Part shown: positions 55,451 to 64,000 of the stretch, piece by piece
Layout of the letters: each line of letters starts with the position of its first letter
Numbering within the stretch: the first letter of the stretch is position 1
Assembly (NCBI GenBank): GCA_016182785.1
Contig: JACPFU010000033.1
Location: forward strand, 1-64,000
Direction of reading: 5' to 3'
From: Lysobacterales bacterium
Lineage (GTDB): Bacteria > Pseudomonadota > Gammaproteobacteria > Xanthomonadales > Ahniellaceae
DNA length: 64,000 bases
Made by a program: the position numbers and the translations under genes
The notes under the pieces: model-generated
Told to the model about the DNA's origin: nothing
Databases searched by the model: none
The model's input: only the letters and a program-made list of their open reading frames with translations

Positions 55451-56404
55451 CTACCTTGGCTTCCGGTCGGGCCCGCCAGTTCCGCTTGGCTGGCCGAGCT
55501 GAACCTGGAATCGCCTTAAGGGCGTGAATGGCCTCACATCAAACTCTCCGAGCGCTGCTCGTTCTGCCCAGGCGGCGAAGCTCGGGTCCGCGAAAGCATA
55601 GGCCTCAACCCGGTAACGTGGACGCCCTTCGTCATCAGCGCACAGCGTGCCATCGTGCTGGCTCGCGAACCATGTATTGACTATCTCCGGCTCTGACCGG
55701 CGCCAGCGTACTGCGATTTGGTGCTCGGCGCGGCACCCCGTGTTCACTCCATCGATGGCCAAACTTCTACGATCTTGAATCAAGAGGACACAGTGCGGCG
55801 AGCAACGCAGCCATGCGACGCTACGATTATCCGCGTCCGAGGAGAGGCTGCTGATTTCCGGGCGACATCCGGGACAATTCGGTTCCAATAATGGACTCGG
55901 CAAGTAGGTAGCGACGATCCGACAGACAACGGACTGGTCGTCTCCAAATCCGAACTCGACGATCTCAATACGTTCACCTTCCGGCTGTACCGCAGTGGTC
56001 ATCGTGGTCTGATCCAACGACCACGCCTCGTCCAACACGCGCCTGCCTGCTCGATTGGGCAGGAATTGCTGGCACTGCTTCATATCCACCGCGCGGCCCG
56101 ATCGCGCGTCGAGTACCCAAGTACCCTTCGTCGCCACCGCCACCAAGAAGTGCGGATGTTCGTTGGCAGATGGGCGAATACTAATTCCAATTGGATCTCT
56201 GATACACAAGTTTGGATCAACCAACGAACATAAGCTTTCACCATCAGTAACCGTGTTTCCCCCTTCAAAATCCAAACTATTCGCGCGCAACCGCTCGACA
56301 TGATCGAACTGGCCATACCGGGTCCGGTGCTCGCTCACCCGATAACAAGACGCGAGCCCTAGGTGTACTGAAAGAACAAGTGCGATGCAAACCAGAAGCC
56401 TCAT
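55451..56404 (-). CDS. Putative lipoprotein coupled to the RHS gene (candidate immunity protein)
   Basis: A 317-aa protein not recognised as a known family. The N-terminus is a lipoprotein signal (M-R-L-L-V-C-I-A-L-V-L) with a lipobox L-A-S-C, so it should be anchored in the periplasm or outer membrane. About nine cysteines are spread over the mature part. ATG 56404 overlaps the RHS stop (ATGA at 56401-56404), which couples its translation to the RHS protein. Base composition is more AT-rich than the RHS core, like the RHS C-terminal tip. Position, size and composition fit an immunity protein for a periplasm-acting RHS toxin; that role is an inference. Confidence 0.7.
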   Translation of the reverse strand: MRLLVCIALVLSVHLGLASCYRVSEHRTRYGQFDHVERLRANSLDFEGGNTVTDGESLCSLVDPNLCIRDPIGISIRPSANEHPHFLVAVATKGTWVLDARSGRAVDMKQCQQFLPNRAGRRVLDEAWSLDQTTMTTAVQPEGERIEIVEFGFGDDQSVVCRIVATYLPSPLLEPNCPGCRPEISSLSSDADNRSVAWLRCSPHCVLLIQDRRSLAIDGVNTGCRAEHQIAVRWRRSEPEIVNTWFASQHDGTLCADDEGRPRYRVEAYAFADPSFAAWAERAALGEFDVRPFTPLRRFQVQLGQPSGTGGPDRKPR

Positions 56405-59400
56405 CGGCAATCTCCTACTCGGCAGCGCTTTGACAACTCTAGGTACTCATCCGCAGCTGCACTGAGATCTCTCGTTAGGCGCCCCGGGTGAAGACCAGCT
56501 TCACCGCTGAGATTGGCCCGGCGCAGAAAGTCTCTAGCATTCTTGGCCTCCTGCCCCTGCGCATCGAGGAGTCCAGCGTCCGCCTTCTCGGGTGAAAGCA
56601 ACGAACGAGATCCACCGGGTGATTCCTGAACCCATGTCAGAGCCAATTCGCGCACGCGGCTCAGAACTTGCTCCTCGGTCTTTTCATGTGAGTCGGCGAG
56701 TACCTGACCCAGTTGTTCGTCCGACAGCTCCCCGGTCACCACAGCGTGAAGCGCATGGTTGCTAGTCTCGCGGCCTTCCGTTGCCTCCTCCATGCCGATG
56801 CTCTCAAGCGCTTCGCGTATCTTCGCGATTTGTTCTTCCGGAAGTTTGACTCCCCTGCGATCGGCGAGTGTGCGCGCAAGGGTTTCGACGTAGTCGCCAT
56901 ATAGTTCCGGGCGCGTGCTGATTTCGTCTGGAGCATGTCCACCAAACAAGTGTCCGAGCGGTTCGACGTACATTTTGCTTGGATCATCCGTACGTCGATG
57001 CGCGAACGAGTCCGCCAACCGATGAATTCCTAGCCCGGCGACTTCAAGGGTTCTCGCACTCGCGACAGTTTCTGCGCTCACGCGTGTCTCGACGCGAGCG
57101 TCAAATCCGGTCAGAGCATGAAAATAGTCCTGAACCGTTTCTGTGTCGTAGACGCGCGCCGGTTCAGGCTGCAGGACAGCACTGGAAGCCCACTCGGGCA
57201 TCATCGCATAGCCAACGGTGCGAAGGGTTGCACGAATAGGCTGGTGGATGGCGTCAAAGGTTCCGATCTCATCCGGCAACTGCGAATAGAGCGCAAGAGT
57301 CTTTGCCTCTCTGCTTTGGTATCCCAGCATTCTCGCCACGATGAACGTCGTGTAGTAATGCCCCGCTTCGCCGTACTTGCCGGTGGGGTCGATGAAGTAG
57401 GTCGGATTGCCATTCGCGTACAGATATTTGTGGAACGTGACCGGTTTGGTAGCGGCACCCCACGCCGGGTCCATTGCGTTGAACGATCCGACGAGGGGGT
57501 CGTACCAGCGGGCGTTGGCGTAGTAGAGGCCAGTCGCTGAGTCCTTCTGGTAGCCGGTGAAGCCGATGCTTTGTTGATCGGCGTTGAGCAGTGCGGCTTG
57601 GCCGGAGTTCGCGTAGTTGGGGATCGACCACGGGATCGTGCTTGATCCGTTCGCGGTTTGTTGGGTTGGGTTGCCCCAGGCATCGAAGGTGGTGGCGGTG
57701 ACTGTGTTGCCTGCGGCATCGGTCATGGCGACCGGGGTGCGCAGGGCGTCGAGTTGGTAGTGGCGGACGGTGTTGGTCGCGTGGTCGATGTGGCGGTCGA
57801 GTACGGCGCTGCGGCGGTAGGTGGCGGTGATCTGCGCGGGGTCGGCTTCGTGCAGCAGGTTGCTGCCGTCGTAGATGCTGCGCGTGGTGATCGGTGTCTG
57901 CGGGATGCCGTTGACTCGGGGTGTTTCGATGCGCGCGATTCGTCGATCGTCGGCGTCGTATTGGTACTGGACGATGGCTTCGTTCGGCGCGTTCGGTTGC
58001 GCCTGGATCAGGCGGTCTCTTGCGTCGAAGCTGTAGTCGACTTGCGAGGTGACGACGCCGTTCTGGCGGACTATGCGTTGTTCGCGATTGCCGTTGTCGT
58101 CGTAGGCGTAGTCGATCTGCAGATCGTTGGCGGGGTCGGTGATGCGTTCGAGTTGGTCGCGCTCGTTGTAGGTGTAGGTCTTGTTGGCGCGCACCGTGTT
58201 CGTGGCGAGTTCGGTGACGGTTTCGGTTTTGCGATTGCCGACATCGTCGAGGGTCCACTCGGTGCGGGTGTCGGGGGTTTGCGCGTTGCTCGGTTGATAG
58301 GTGACAGTGCTCGCGGTCAGGCGATCATCGCGGTCGTAGGTGTGCACGCTGCGCTGCACGCGAGCGGCTTGACCGGGCAGTGCGGCTTCGGTGCGCCGCT
58401 CTTCGGTGCGATTGCCGCGGCCGTCGTAGATGTAGCGGAAGGTCAGCGTCGCGATGCCGTTCTTGCGGTGCGTGATGCTGGTGATGCGCTTGGCGCCGTC
58501 GTAGTCGTAGACAGTCTCCACGCCGTTCGCCTGGCTGATGCGCGCGAGCGTGCCGTCTGCATTCCAGGTGTTGCTGGTGGCGCCTTCCGGGGCGGTGCTC
58601 GTGAACAGGCGGTTGTTGGCGTCGAAGGTGTGCGTGGTTGCGACGTTGCGGGCGTCGCGCAGCTGCGTGCGGTTGCCGTTGGCATCGCGCGTGGCGGTCA
58701 GCGTGTCGTCGCTGTTTGCGGTCTGCAATTGGTCGCTGAGCGGCCGGTTGTGCGGGTCATAGGTCTGCGTGCGGACGGTGTCGCCGCCGAGGCTCGCCGT
58801 CAGGCGATTGCCGTTGCCGTCGAAGCTCTGCGTGCGGGTGATGCTGCCGCTGGTTTCAGTGCGCAGTCGGTTCAGCGCATCGAAGCTGCGCGTGGTGCTG
58901 TGCTCGGGCGTGGTGTCGCTGCACGCGTTGCCGTTGCCGTCGTAGGTGGTGCTGAACACCACAGCGCCGGGATACGTGCGGCGGGTGATGCGGCCCTGGC
59001 TGTCGACATCGAGCGTGGTGACGTGCAGGTTGCCATCGGTGATCGCGGTGAGCGCGTCGTCGGCGTTGTAGCCGTAGCTGGTTGCGTGCGCTTCCGGACT
59101 CGCGACGCCAGTGAGGCGGTGCGCGGCGTCGAAGGTGTTGGTCCAGGTTGCTCCATCGAGTGTGCGTGTCGTCTGCAGACCATCGCCATCGACCGTGAAC
59201 GTCGTCGTCTCGTTGGCGCCGTTGGTCTGCGTCAGCAACTGATCGCGCAGGTTGTAGTCGTAGCGCGTGACCGCGCCGGCGGCATCGGTGTGGGTCTTCA
59301 CCTGGTTCGTCGGCGTGTACGTCCAGCGCTGCGTGCGCCCGTCGCGGGTGCTGGTCTCGCGCCGGTTCGCGGCATCGTAGGTCGAGGTCGTGGCGTGGTT

Positions 59401-62400
59401 GTTGGCGTCGGTGTCGGTCTCCAGGTTCCCGACCGCGTCGTACGTGCGCGTCCACTGCGTGACGCCGGCGCGCTGGTAGCGGGTCGCGCGATGCTCGTGG
59501 TCGTAGTCGTAGGCATGCGCGATGCCGCGCCGGTCGGTGTGCGTGACCAGATCGTCCTGGTCGTCGTAGGCGAAGGTCTCCGCGACACCGCCATCGTCCA
59601 CCGCAGGCGCAGTGCTGCGCTCCTTGCGACCGCGGGCGTCGTAGCTGTGCGTGGTGACCTGGCCATTGCCATCGCTCGCCGTCAGCACGTTGCCGAGACC
59701 GTCATAGGTCCAGACCAGCGCCTGCGCGTTCGCGTCACTCGGCAGCGTCGTGCCGATGCGCTGGCCACGGCTGTCATAGCGGTGCGTCGTCACCTTGCCG
59801 AGCGGCGAGGTCTCGCTCAGCAGCTCGCCGTGGATGCCGACCACAAACGTCCGCGTCCGCCCAAGCGGGGCGCGCGCTTCGGTGCGATGCCCGAGCGCGT
59901 TCACCGCGAACGTCGTCTGGTGACCACCGCCATCGGTCTCGCTCAGCAGGTGACCGTCGCCATCGTAACCCCACGCACCCACTGCACCGAGCGCGTCGAC
60001 ACTGGCCTTGCGCCGATCGAGTTCGTCGTAGCTGTGCGTGAGCGTGCGACCGTTCGCCCACGTCTCCGAGGTGACATTGCCCGCCAGGTCGTACCCGAAC
60101 GACTGCACCTGGTCCACCCGCGGACCACTCCGCATCGTCACCCGGCCGCGGGCGTCGATGTCTTCGGTCACTACACGAATGCGCGCGTCCTGGCGCTCCT
60201 TCACCGCCCCGGTCGGGTAGTAACGGATCTTCGAGACCTTGCCGTTGCCGTCGGTCGACATCTCGACACGGTTCGCGCCGTCATACGTCCACGACCGCGT
60301 CACCTCGCCCTGCTGCGTACTCAGGCGATTGCCATTGCCATCGTAGGTGTGCGTCGCGGTGACACCACCGCGGCTCTCGGTGAGCACGCGATCGAAGGCG
60401 TCGAACGTGCGCGTCGTGGTGTGGCCGTTGGCATCGACGGTCGTCTCGGCATTGCCGTGAGCATCGAGCGTGTACGTCTCGCGCGCCACCTCCGGCGTGC
60501 CGCTGCCCTGCTCAACCAGCGTGCGGGCGTAGCGCGGATGCGCATACGCATACGTGCTCTTGCGCGTCACGCTGCCCGGGCCCGCAACCGACTCGGTCAG
60601 CACATGGCCGAGCGCGTCGTGCGTGTAGGTCGTGGTCCTGCCCAGCGGCTCATGCTTGATCTGCAGGCGATTGGCCGCGTCGTAGTCGTAGGTCGTGGCA
60701 TTGCCGCGGAAATCGGTCTCGCTGACCAGATTGCCGTTGCCGTCGTACACCAGCGTGCGTGTGTCACCGACTGCGTTGCGCACGCCAACCGTGCGCCCGA
60801 GCGGGTCGAGCGTGGTCGTGGTGGCGTGGTTGAGCGGATCGGTCTCGATCCGTCGGCGCGCGGCATCGTCGTATTCGACACGATCGACCGCGACACCGGC
60901 CGCGGTCGCTGGATGGTGCGTCGCGATCAGGCGATCGGCCGCGTCATAGTCGTAGGTCGTGACGTGACCGAGCGCGTCCTCCGAAGCGACGCGACGCCCG
61001 CACACGTCCCAGGTCGCCGCCGTGCGCGCCAGCGTCGGGTCGGTGGTCGAGGTGCGATAACCGTGGGCGTCGTAGCCGTGCGTGCTGACTCCGCCATTGA
61101 GGTCGGTCTCACCCGCGAGATCGCCATTGCCGGCGTAAGTCCAGGTCCGGAACTTGCCGCCTTGCTCATGGCGCGTCGGCCGACCGGCGGCATCATGGTG
61201 GAAGCGCTGCAGGTAGCCGCGCGCATCGACATGGGTCGCCACCCGGTTCTTGATCGGCACCGCGAACTCGCCCGGCGCTGCATAGGTCCAGGTCTGCTCC
61301 TGCGTACCGGCGCTGTGCGTAATTCGCTCCGACAACACATTACCGTGCGCGTCGTAGGTCCACGCCGTCAGCGTGCCCAGCGCATCGGTGCGCGTCGCCG
61401 GCTTGTAGTGCTGCAAGTCCCAGGTCGTGTGCACGCTGCCGGCAGCATCGGTGACCGACTCGGCCGCGCCGTAGGCATTGAGCTCGTAGGTCGTGGTGTG
61501 ATTGCGGGCGTCGCGAACCGTCGTCGTGGAACTGGTTTGGCCGAGCAGCGCGGACTCGTAGTCGAAGTGCCAGGCGGCGTTGTCGGCCTCGGTGAGCGTG
61601 CGCACCGCCACACCGGGCAACTCGGTCGCCTGGCCGACGCCACCTTGCGGACGCACGAACACGCTGAGCGGTTCGTAGACAAAACTGCGCACGCTACCGT
61701 CGGGCTCGTTGGTGATCGATGCAAGTGCCACGCCGAGCTGGTACTGGGTGCGCTCGGCATCGGGAATGCCATCGGCCACGAACACGCTGCCGTTGTCGGC
61801 GTAAGCGTAGCGCTCGCAGCGACCAGGCGCACAGGCCCCGTTGCCGGTTCGTCGCGCCGAGACCAGATAGCCCTCATCGTCGTAGCCGTAGTCGATGCGC
61901 AACCCATCGGGGCCCGCTGCCGACGCCACGACTCGGCGTTGATCCACGCCGTCGTCGCGCAACGCGCGCCAACTCAGGCGCAACCAACGCCCGGACTTCG
62001 CGGCGATCTCGCGCACCTTGCCGGCGTCGAGATCGGGCGCCGCCCCGTAGCTGTAGGCGAGCCAGTTGCCGCTGGGGTCGGTCACGCGCGTCAGCCGGTA
62101 GCCGTAGTGGCTGCGCGGGAACGCATAGTGGGTGCCATCCAGTGCATAGAAATCGAACTGGTCGTTTCGCTTCCACAGCGTGCCGTGATAGCCGGCAACG
62201 GGTTCGTAACGCGTGATACCCATCGGGTAAGTACCGGTACGAACGAAGCGTTGCGCGCCGCCATCGGCGCCGATCACCCAGGCCTGGCCGCAGACTTCTT
62301 CGAGCACGCGCGCATCGAGGTTGCTGCTCCAGCCGCGACCAAACGCCGAGAACGCCCGGCTGCCGCTGGAATAATTGCGCGACAGAGCCAGTGCCGGCCC

Positions 62401-64000
62401 ACGCCCGCCCAGCTCGACGTCGACGCGCTGGATGCCGAGGTTGCCGTTCTGCAGATCGACGCCCTTCAGCATCGCGTGCGCGAGCGGCGCTCCGTCATGG
62501 CGCTCCTGGTAGTTGTGGAAGCGCGCAACCAGGTGCTCCTGCTGCCCGGTCGATGCCACCGATGCGTCAATCTCCAGGGCGTAGGAGCCCATCGGCAGAT
62601 CGTCCCAGGCCAGCGGAATCTCGTGGGTGCCGCGCGTCGCAGGTCCCTGTGGCCACAACAGCCGCTCGAACAGGGACGGCGAACCATCAGGCTGCAACGG
62701 CCGCACACGAACGACCACATCGGCGTCGGCAAACAGCGTGAACGCGAGCACCTGCGGAAGCGCGCAGATCTGGGCCTGGGCGACATCGGCGACCGAGCGC
62801 AACTCCAGGTTCGCCGGGAATCGACCTTCTGCCCCACGCTGGCTGAGCGTGCCGGGCTCGACCAAGTCATAACCGGCGATGATCTGCTCACCGAAGTTGA
62901 GCGGCAGCTTGGCGGAAGCAATCGCGGCCGGCGAGCCGTCGTGCAGGACCACCTGAACGGTGTAGCGGTGCGCGGGATCGTAGGCCCAGATCCCGGGCAG
63001 CGTGATCTCGGCGGTACCGGCATCGTCGGTGCCGGGGTAATTCTCCCCGGCGAGCCAGGTGCTCACGCGTTCGCCATCGCGCTCGATCACCAACGTCGGC
63101 AGGATCGGATACTGCGGGCTCGGTGCGGACGCACGCTGCCAGTGATAGCGCACCGTGACCGGTTGCCGCGGATAACCGCTCGGGTCGAGGTCGATCTGCG
63201 CCGGCTCGACGGAATCGATCCCCAACTCGATCGAGTGGAATCCCTTGAATTCCCCTTCAAAGTCGAGGCCGCTGTCCTTCTTGAAGCCGACCCACATCGG
63301 CGTGTAGTCGGCCTGGTTCGCGCCCTGGTAACGGGTGCTGTAGCGGCCGACTCCCGCCTCGTGCAAGGGCGGCTCGATGCTGCCAGCCTGCACGCGCGTC
63401 AGCACCGGGCCATTGTTGCCCGGCTCCCACGGCTCGACAATCGCCGCGCCCGAACGCTCCTTGTAGAAGGCGAGCGGACGTCGATATCCGATCTGCTGCA
63501 TCGGCGTTGCAGCATCGATCACGCCGCCGTAGCGATCGGTCTGGAACCGAGTCTGCACCCAGTAGGACGCATCGGAACGGGTCACCAGCAGATCGGTGGT
63601 CACCTCCGGAATGCCGTCCGCCTGCGCATGCAGGCGATGGATGATCCGTGTTGCGTTTTCGCCGGAGACGCTGCCGGCGATCACCTGCACCGCGTCTGGC
63701 GTGCGCCCGGAACTTGGCCGGGACAGCGATTCCTGCCCACAGTTGTCGAGATTGGGCAGCGCATCCATGCAGGCGCCAGGCACGGCAAAATGGGGTGCGA
63801 GCGGCGTACCGTCGGACTCGACGATGCTCGACGAGTAGCTGATCGGCACATTGGCGATGTCGTTGCCGTGCGCGTCGATCGGCACCACCCACCACAGCCC
63901 GGCCTCCAGCCCCGGCGGATGACCTTGGGGATGGCTGGTCGTGGGCCGGCGACGCTGGGCCAGGGCCACCGGTGCGTCGGGCTTGCCGAGGAAGCGGATC
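56401..64000 (-). CDS. RHS/YD-repeat protein with variable C-terminal tip, 5' end outside window
   Basis: More than 2530 residues, open through the window edge. After an N-terminal extracellular region of about 550 residues comes a DUF6531-like segment (R-N-Y-S-S-G-S-R-A-F-S-A-F-G-R-G-W), then about 40 YD/RHS repeats (for example Y-D-A-N-N-R-L-F-T-S, Y-D-G-N-G-N), and the RHS-associated core end Y-Y-A-N-A-R-W-Y-D-P-L-V-G-S-F. The tip begins after F-I-D-P-T-G-K-Y-G (about 57380) and has about 325 residues. It contains G-H-Y-Y-T, S-Q-L-P-D-E-I and G-I-H-R-L-A-D-S-F-A-H-R, a His/Asp pattern suggestive of a zinc-dependent phospholipase-like or nuclease-like fold. The tip is less GC-rich than the core. 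A lipoprotein gene follows with a 4-base overlap. Confidence 0.9.
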   Translation of the reverse strand, partial: IRFLGKPDAPVALAQRRRPTTSHPQGHPPGLEAGLWWVVPIDAHGNDIANVPISYSSSIVESDGTPLAPHFAVPGACMDALPNLDNCGQESLSRPSSGRTPDAVQVIAGSVSGENATRIIHRLHAQADGIPEVTTDLLVTRSDASYWVQTRFQTDRYGGVIDAATPMQQIGYRRPLAFYKERSGAAIVEPWEPGNNGPVLTRVQAGSIEPPLHEAGVGRYSTRYQGANQADYTPMWVGFKKDSGLDFEGEFKGFHSIELGIDSVEPAQIDLDPSGYPRQPVTVRYHWQRASAPSPQYPILPTLVIERDGERVSTWLAGENYPGTDDAGTAEITLPGIWAYDPAHRYTVQVVLHDGSPAAIASAKLPLNFGEQIIAGYDLVEPGTLSQRGAEGRFPANLELRSVADVAQAQICALPQVLAFTLFADADVVVRVRPLQPDGSPSLFERLLWPQGPATRGTHEIPLAWDDLPMGSYALEIDASVASTGQQEHLVARFHNYQERHDGAPLAHAMLKGVDLQNGNLGIQRVDVELGGRGPALALSRNYSSGSRAFSAFGRGWSSNLDARVLEEVCGQAWVIGADGGAQRFVRTGTYPMGITRYEPVAGYHGTLWKRNDQFDFYALDGTHYAFPRSHYGYRLTRVTDPSGNWLAYSYGAAPDLDAGKVREIAAKSGRWLRLSWRALRDDGVDQRRVVASAAGPDGLRIDYGYDDEGYLVSARRTGNGACAPGRCERYAYADNGSVFVADGIPDAERTQYQLGVALASITNEPDGSVRSFVYEPLSVFVRPQGGVGQATELPGVAVRTLTEADNAAWHFDYESALLGQTSSTTTVRDARNHTTTYELNAYGAAESVTDAAGSVHTTWDLQHYKPATRTDALGTLTAWTYDAHGNVLSERITHSAGTQEQTWTYAAPGEFAVPIKNRVATHVDARGYLQRFHHDAAGRPTRHEQGGKFRTWTYAGNGDLAGETDLNGGVSTHGYDAHGYRTSTTDPTLARTAATWDVCGRRVASEDALGHVTTYDYDAADRLIATHHPATAAGVAVDRVEYDDAARRRIETDPLNHATTTTLDPLGRTVGVRNAVGDTRTLVYDGNGNLVSETDFRGNATTYDYDAANRLQIKHEPLGRTTTYTHDALGHVLTESVAGPGSVTRKSTYAYAHPRYARTLVEQGSGTPEVARETYTLDAHGNAETTVDANGHTTTRTFDAFDRVLTESRGGVTATHTYDGNGNRLSTQQGEVTRSWTYDGANRVEMSTDGNGKVSKIRYYPTGAVKERQDARIRVVTEDIDARGRVTMRSGPRVDQVQSFGYDLAGNVTSETWANGRTLTHSYDELDRRKASVDALGAVGAWGYDGDGHLLSETDGGGHQTTFAVNALGHRTEARAPLGRTRTFVVGIHGELLSETSPLGKVTTHRYDSRGQRIGTTLPSDANAQALVWTYDGLGNVLTASDGNGQVTTHSYDARGRKERSTAPAVDDGGVAETFAYDDQDDLVTHTDRRGIAHAYDYDHEHRATRYQRAGVTQWTRTYDAVGNLETDTDANNHATTSTYDAANRRETSTRDGRTQRWTYTPTNQVKTHTDAAGAVTRYDYNLRDQLLTQTNGANETTTFTVDGDGLQTTRTLDGATWTNTFDAAHRLTGVASPEAHATSYGYNADDALTAITDGNLHVTTLDVDSQGRITRRTYPGAVVFSTTYDGNGNACSDTTPEHSTTRSFDALNRLRTETSGSITRTQSFDGNGNRLTASLGGDTVRTQTYDPHNRPLSDQLQTANSDDTLTATRDANGNRTQLRDARNVATTHTFDANNRLFTSTAPEGATSNTWNADGTLARISQANGVETVYDYDGAKRITSITHRKNGIATLTFRYIYDGRGNRTEERRTEAALPGQAARVQRSVHTYDRDDRLTASTVTYQPSNAQTPDTRTEWTLDDVGNRKTETVTELATNTVRANKTYTYNERDQLERITDPANDLQIDYAYDDNGNREQRIVRQNGVVTSQVDYSFDARDRLIQAQPNAPNEAIVQYQYDADDRRIARIETPRVNGIPQTPITTRSIYDGSNLLHEADPAQITATYRRSAVLDRHIDHATNTVRHYQLDALRTPVAMTDAAGNTVTATTFDAWGNPTQQTANGSSTIPWSIPNYANSGQAALLNADQQSIGFTGYQKDSATGLYYANARWYDPLVGSFNAMDPAWGAATKPVTFHKYLYANGNPTYFIDPTGKYGEAGHYYTTFIVARMLGYQSREAKTLALYSQLPDEIGTFDAIHQPIRATLRTVGYAMMPEWASSAVLQPEPARVYDTETVQDYFHALTGFDARVETRVSAETVASARTLEVAGLGIHRLADSFAHRRTDDPSKMYVEPLGHLFGGHAPDEISTRPELYGDYVETLARTLADRRGVKLPEEQIAKIREALESIGMEEATEGRETSNHALHAVVTGELSDEQLGQVLADSHEKTEEQVLSRVRELALTWVQESPGGSRSLLSPEKADAGLLDAQGQEAKNARDFLRRANLSGEAGLHPGRLTRDLSAAADEYLELSKRCRVGDCR

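Noticed and set aside
56900-61400. Many short near-identical DNA repeats suggesting a CRISPR or tandem array
   Set aside because: They are codons of YD/RHS protein repeats of variable spacing inside one long open frame, without uniform spacers.

Overview
The window is about 65-70% GC, densely coded, and reads as a chromosome fragment of a gammaproteobacterium of the Xanthomonadales/Lysobacterales type (a Dokdonella- or Lysobacter-like relative). This is an inference from gene content: a 180-kDa-class NAD-glutamate dehydrogenase, tandem DUF1631 proteins, a lipoprotein alpha-2-macroglobulin beside pbpC, an STN-type TonB receptor, secreted proteins ending in an F-x-D-G/S-F-E/D motif, and GC-rich REP-like palindromes. 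No rRNA, tRNA or CRISPR array was seen.

Layout. 1-5.2 kb is an accessory patch: the tail of an IS transposase, a membrane protein whose stop codon lies in the IS end, a DUF2442 gene bracketed by a 91-bp direct repeat of the 3' end of the neighbouring flavoprotein gene, two flavoproteins, and an FRG-domain gene without a normal start. 5.2-9.3 kb holds a PadR-ADOP permease pair and a Cys-rich secreted repeat protein. 9.5-16.9 kb is the alpha-2-macroglobulin/pbpC pair. 16.9-27.2 kb carries gdhB, two DUF1631 paralogues and an acyl-CoA dehydrogenase. 27.4-32.1 kb is an ArsR-methyltransferase regulator translationally coupled to metH, and metH itself contains an in-frame palindromic repeat element. 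32.2-42.2 kb encodes surface and secreted functions (TonB receptor, beta-propeller, GH18), a nucleotidyltransferase-fold protein under a palindromic promoter, two unknown proteins and an MsbA-like ABC exporter.

The most striking region is 42.2-53.6 kb, a respiratory gene cluster read leftwards, with ctaA divergent at its right end. It begins with a 49-aa membrane peptide, a CuA subunit II and a heme-copper subunit I that has all six metal-ligand histidines but Gln where oxidases have the active-site Tyr. This suggests a nitric-oxide-reductase-type enzyme of the eNOR kind rather than an oxidase. After a hairpin come heme O synthase and SCO. Then follows a chain of genes with 4-base overlaps: a cytochrome b fused to two 4Fe-4S clusters and an MvhD-like domain, a one-helix protein, a second heme-copper-like subunit that lacks the CuB His-His pair, and a second cytochrome b fused to a 2Fe-2S ferredoxin and an FAD/NAD(P) reductase. 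A lipoprotein cytochrome c ends the run. The two cytochrome b domains carry their four heme histidines at identical residue numbers, so they are paralogues with different electron-input modules. I know of no described complex of this composition.

53.6-64 kb holds a frameshifted hslR, a DDE transposase and a large RHS/YD-repeat protein (5' end outside the window) whose C-terminal tip is followed, with a 4-base overlap, by a putative lipoprotein that could be its immunity protein.
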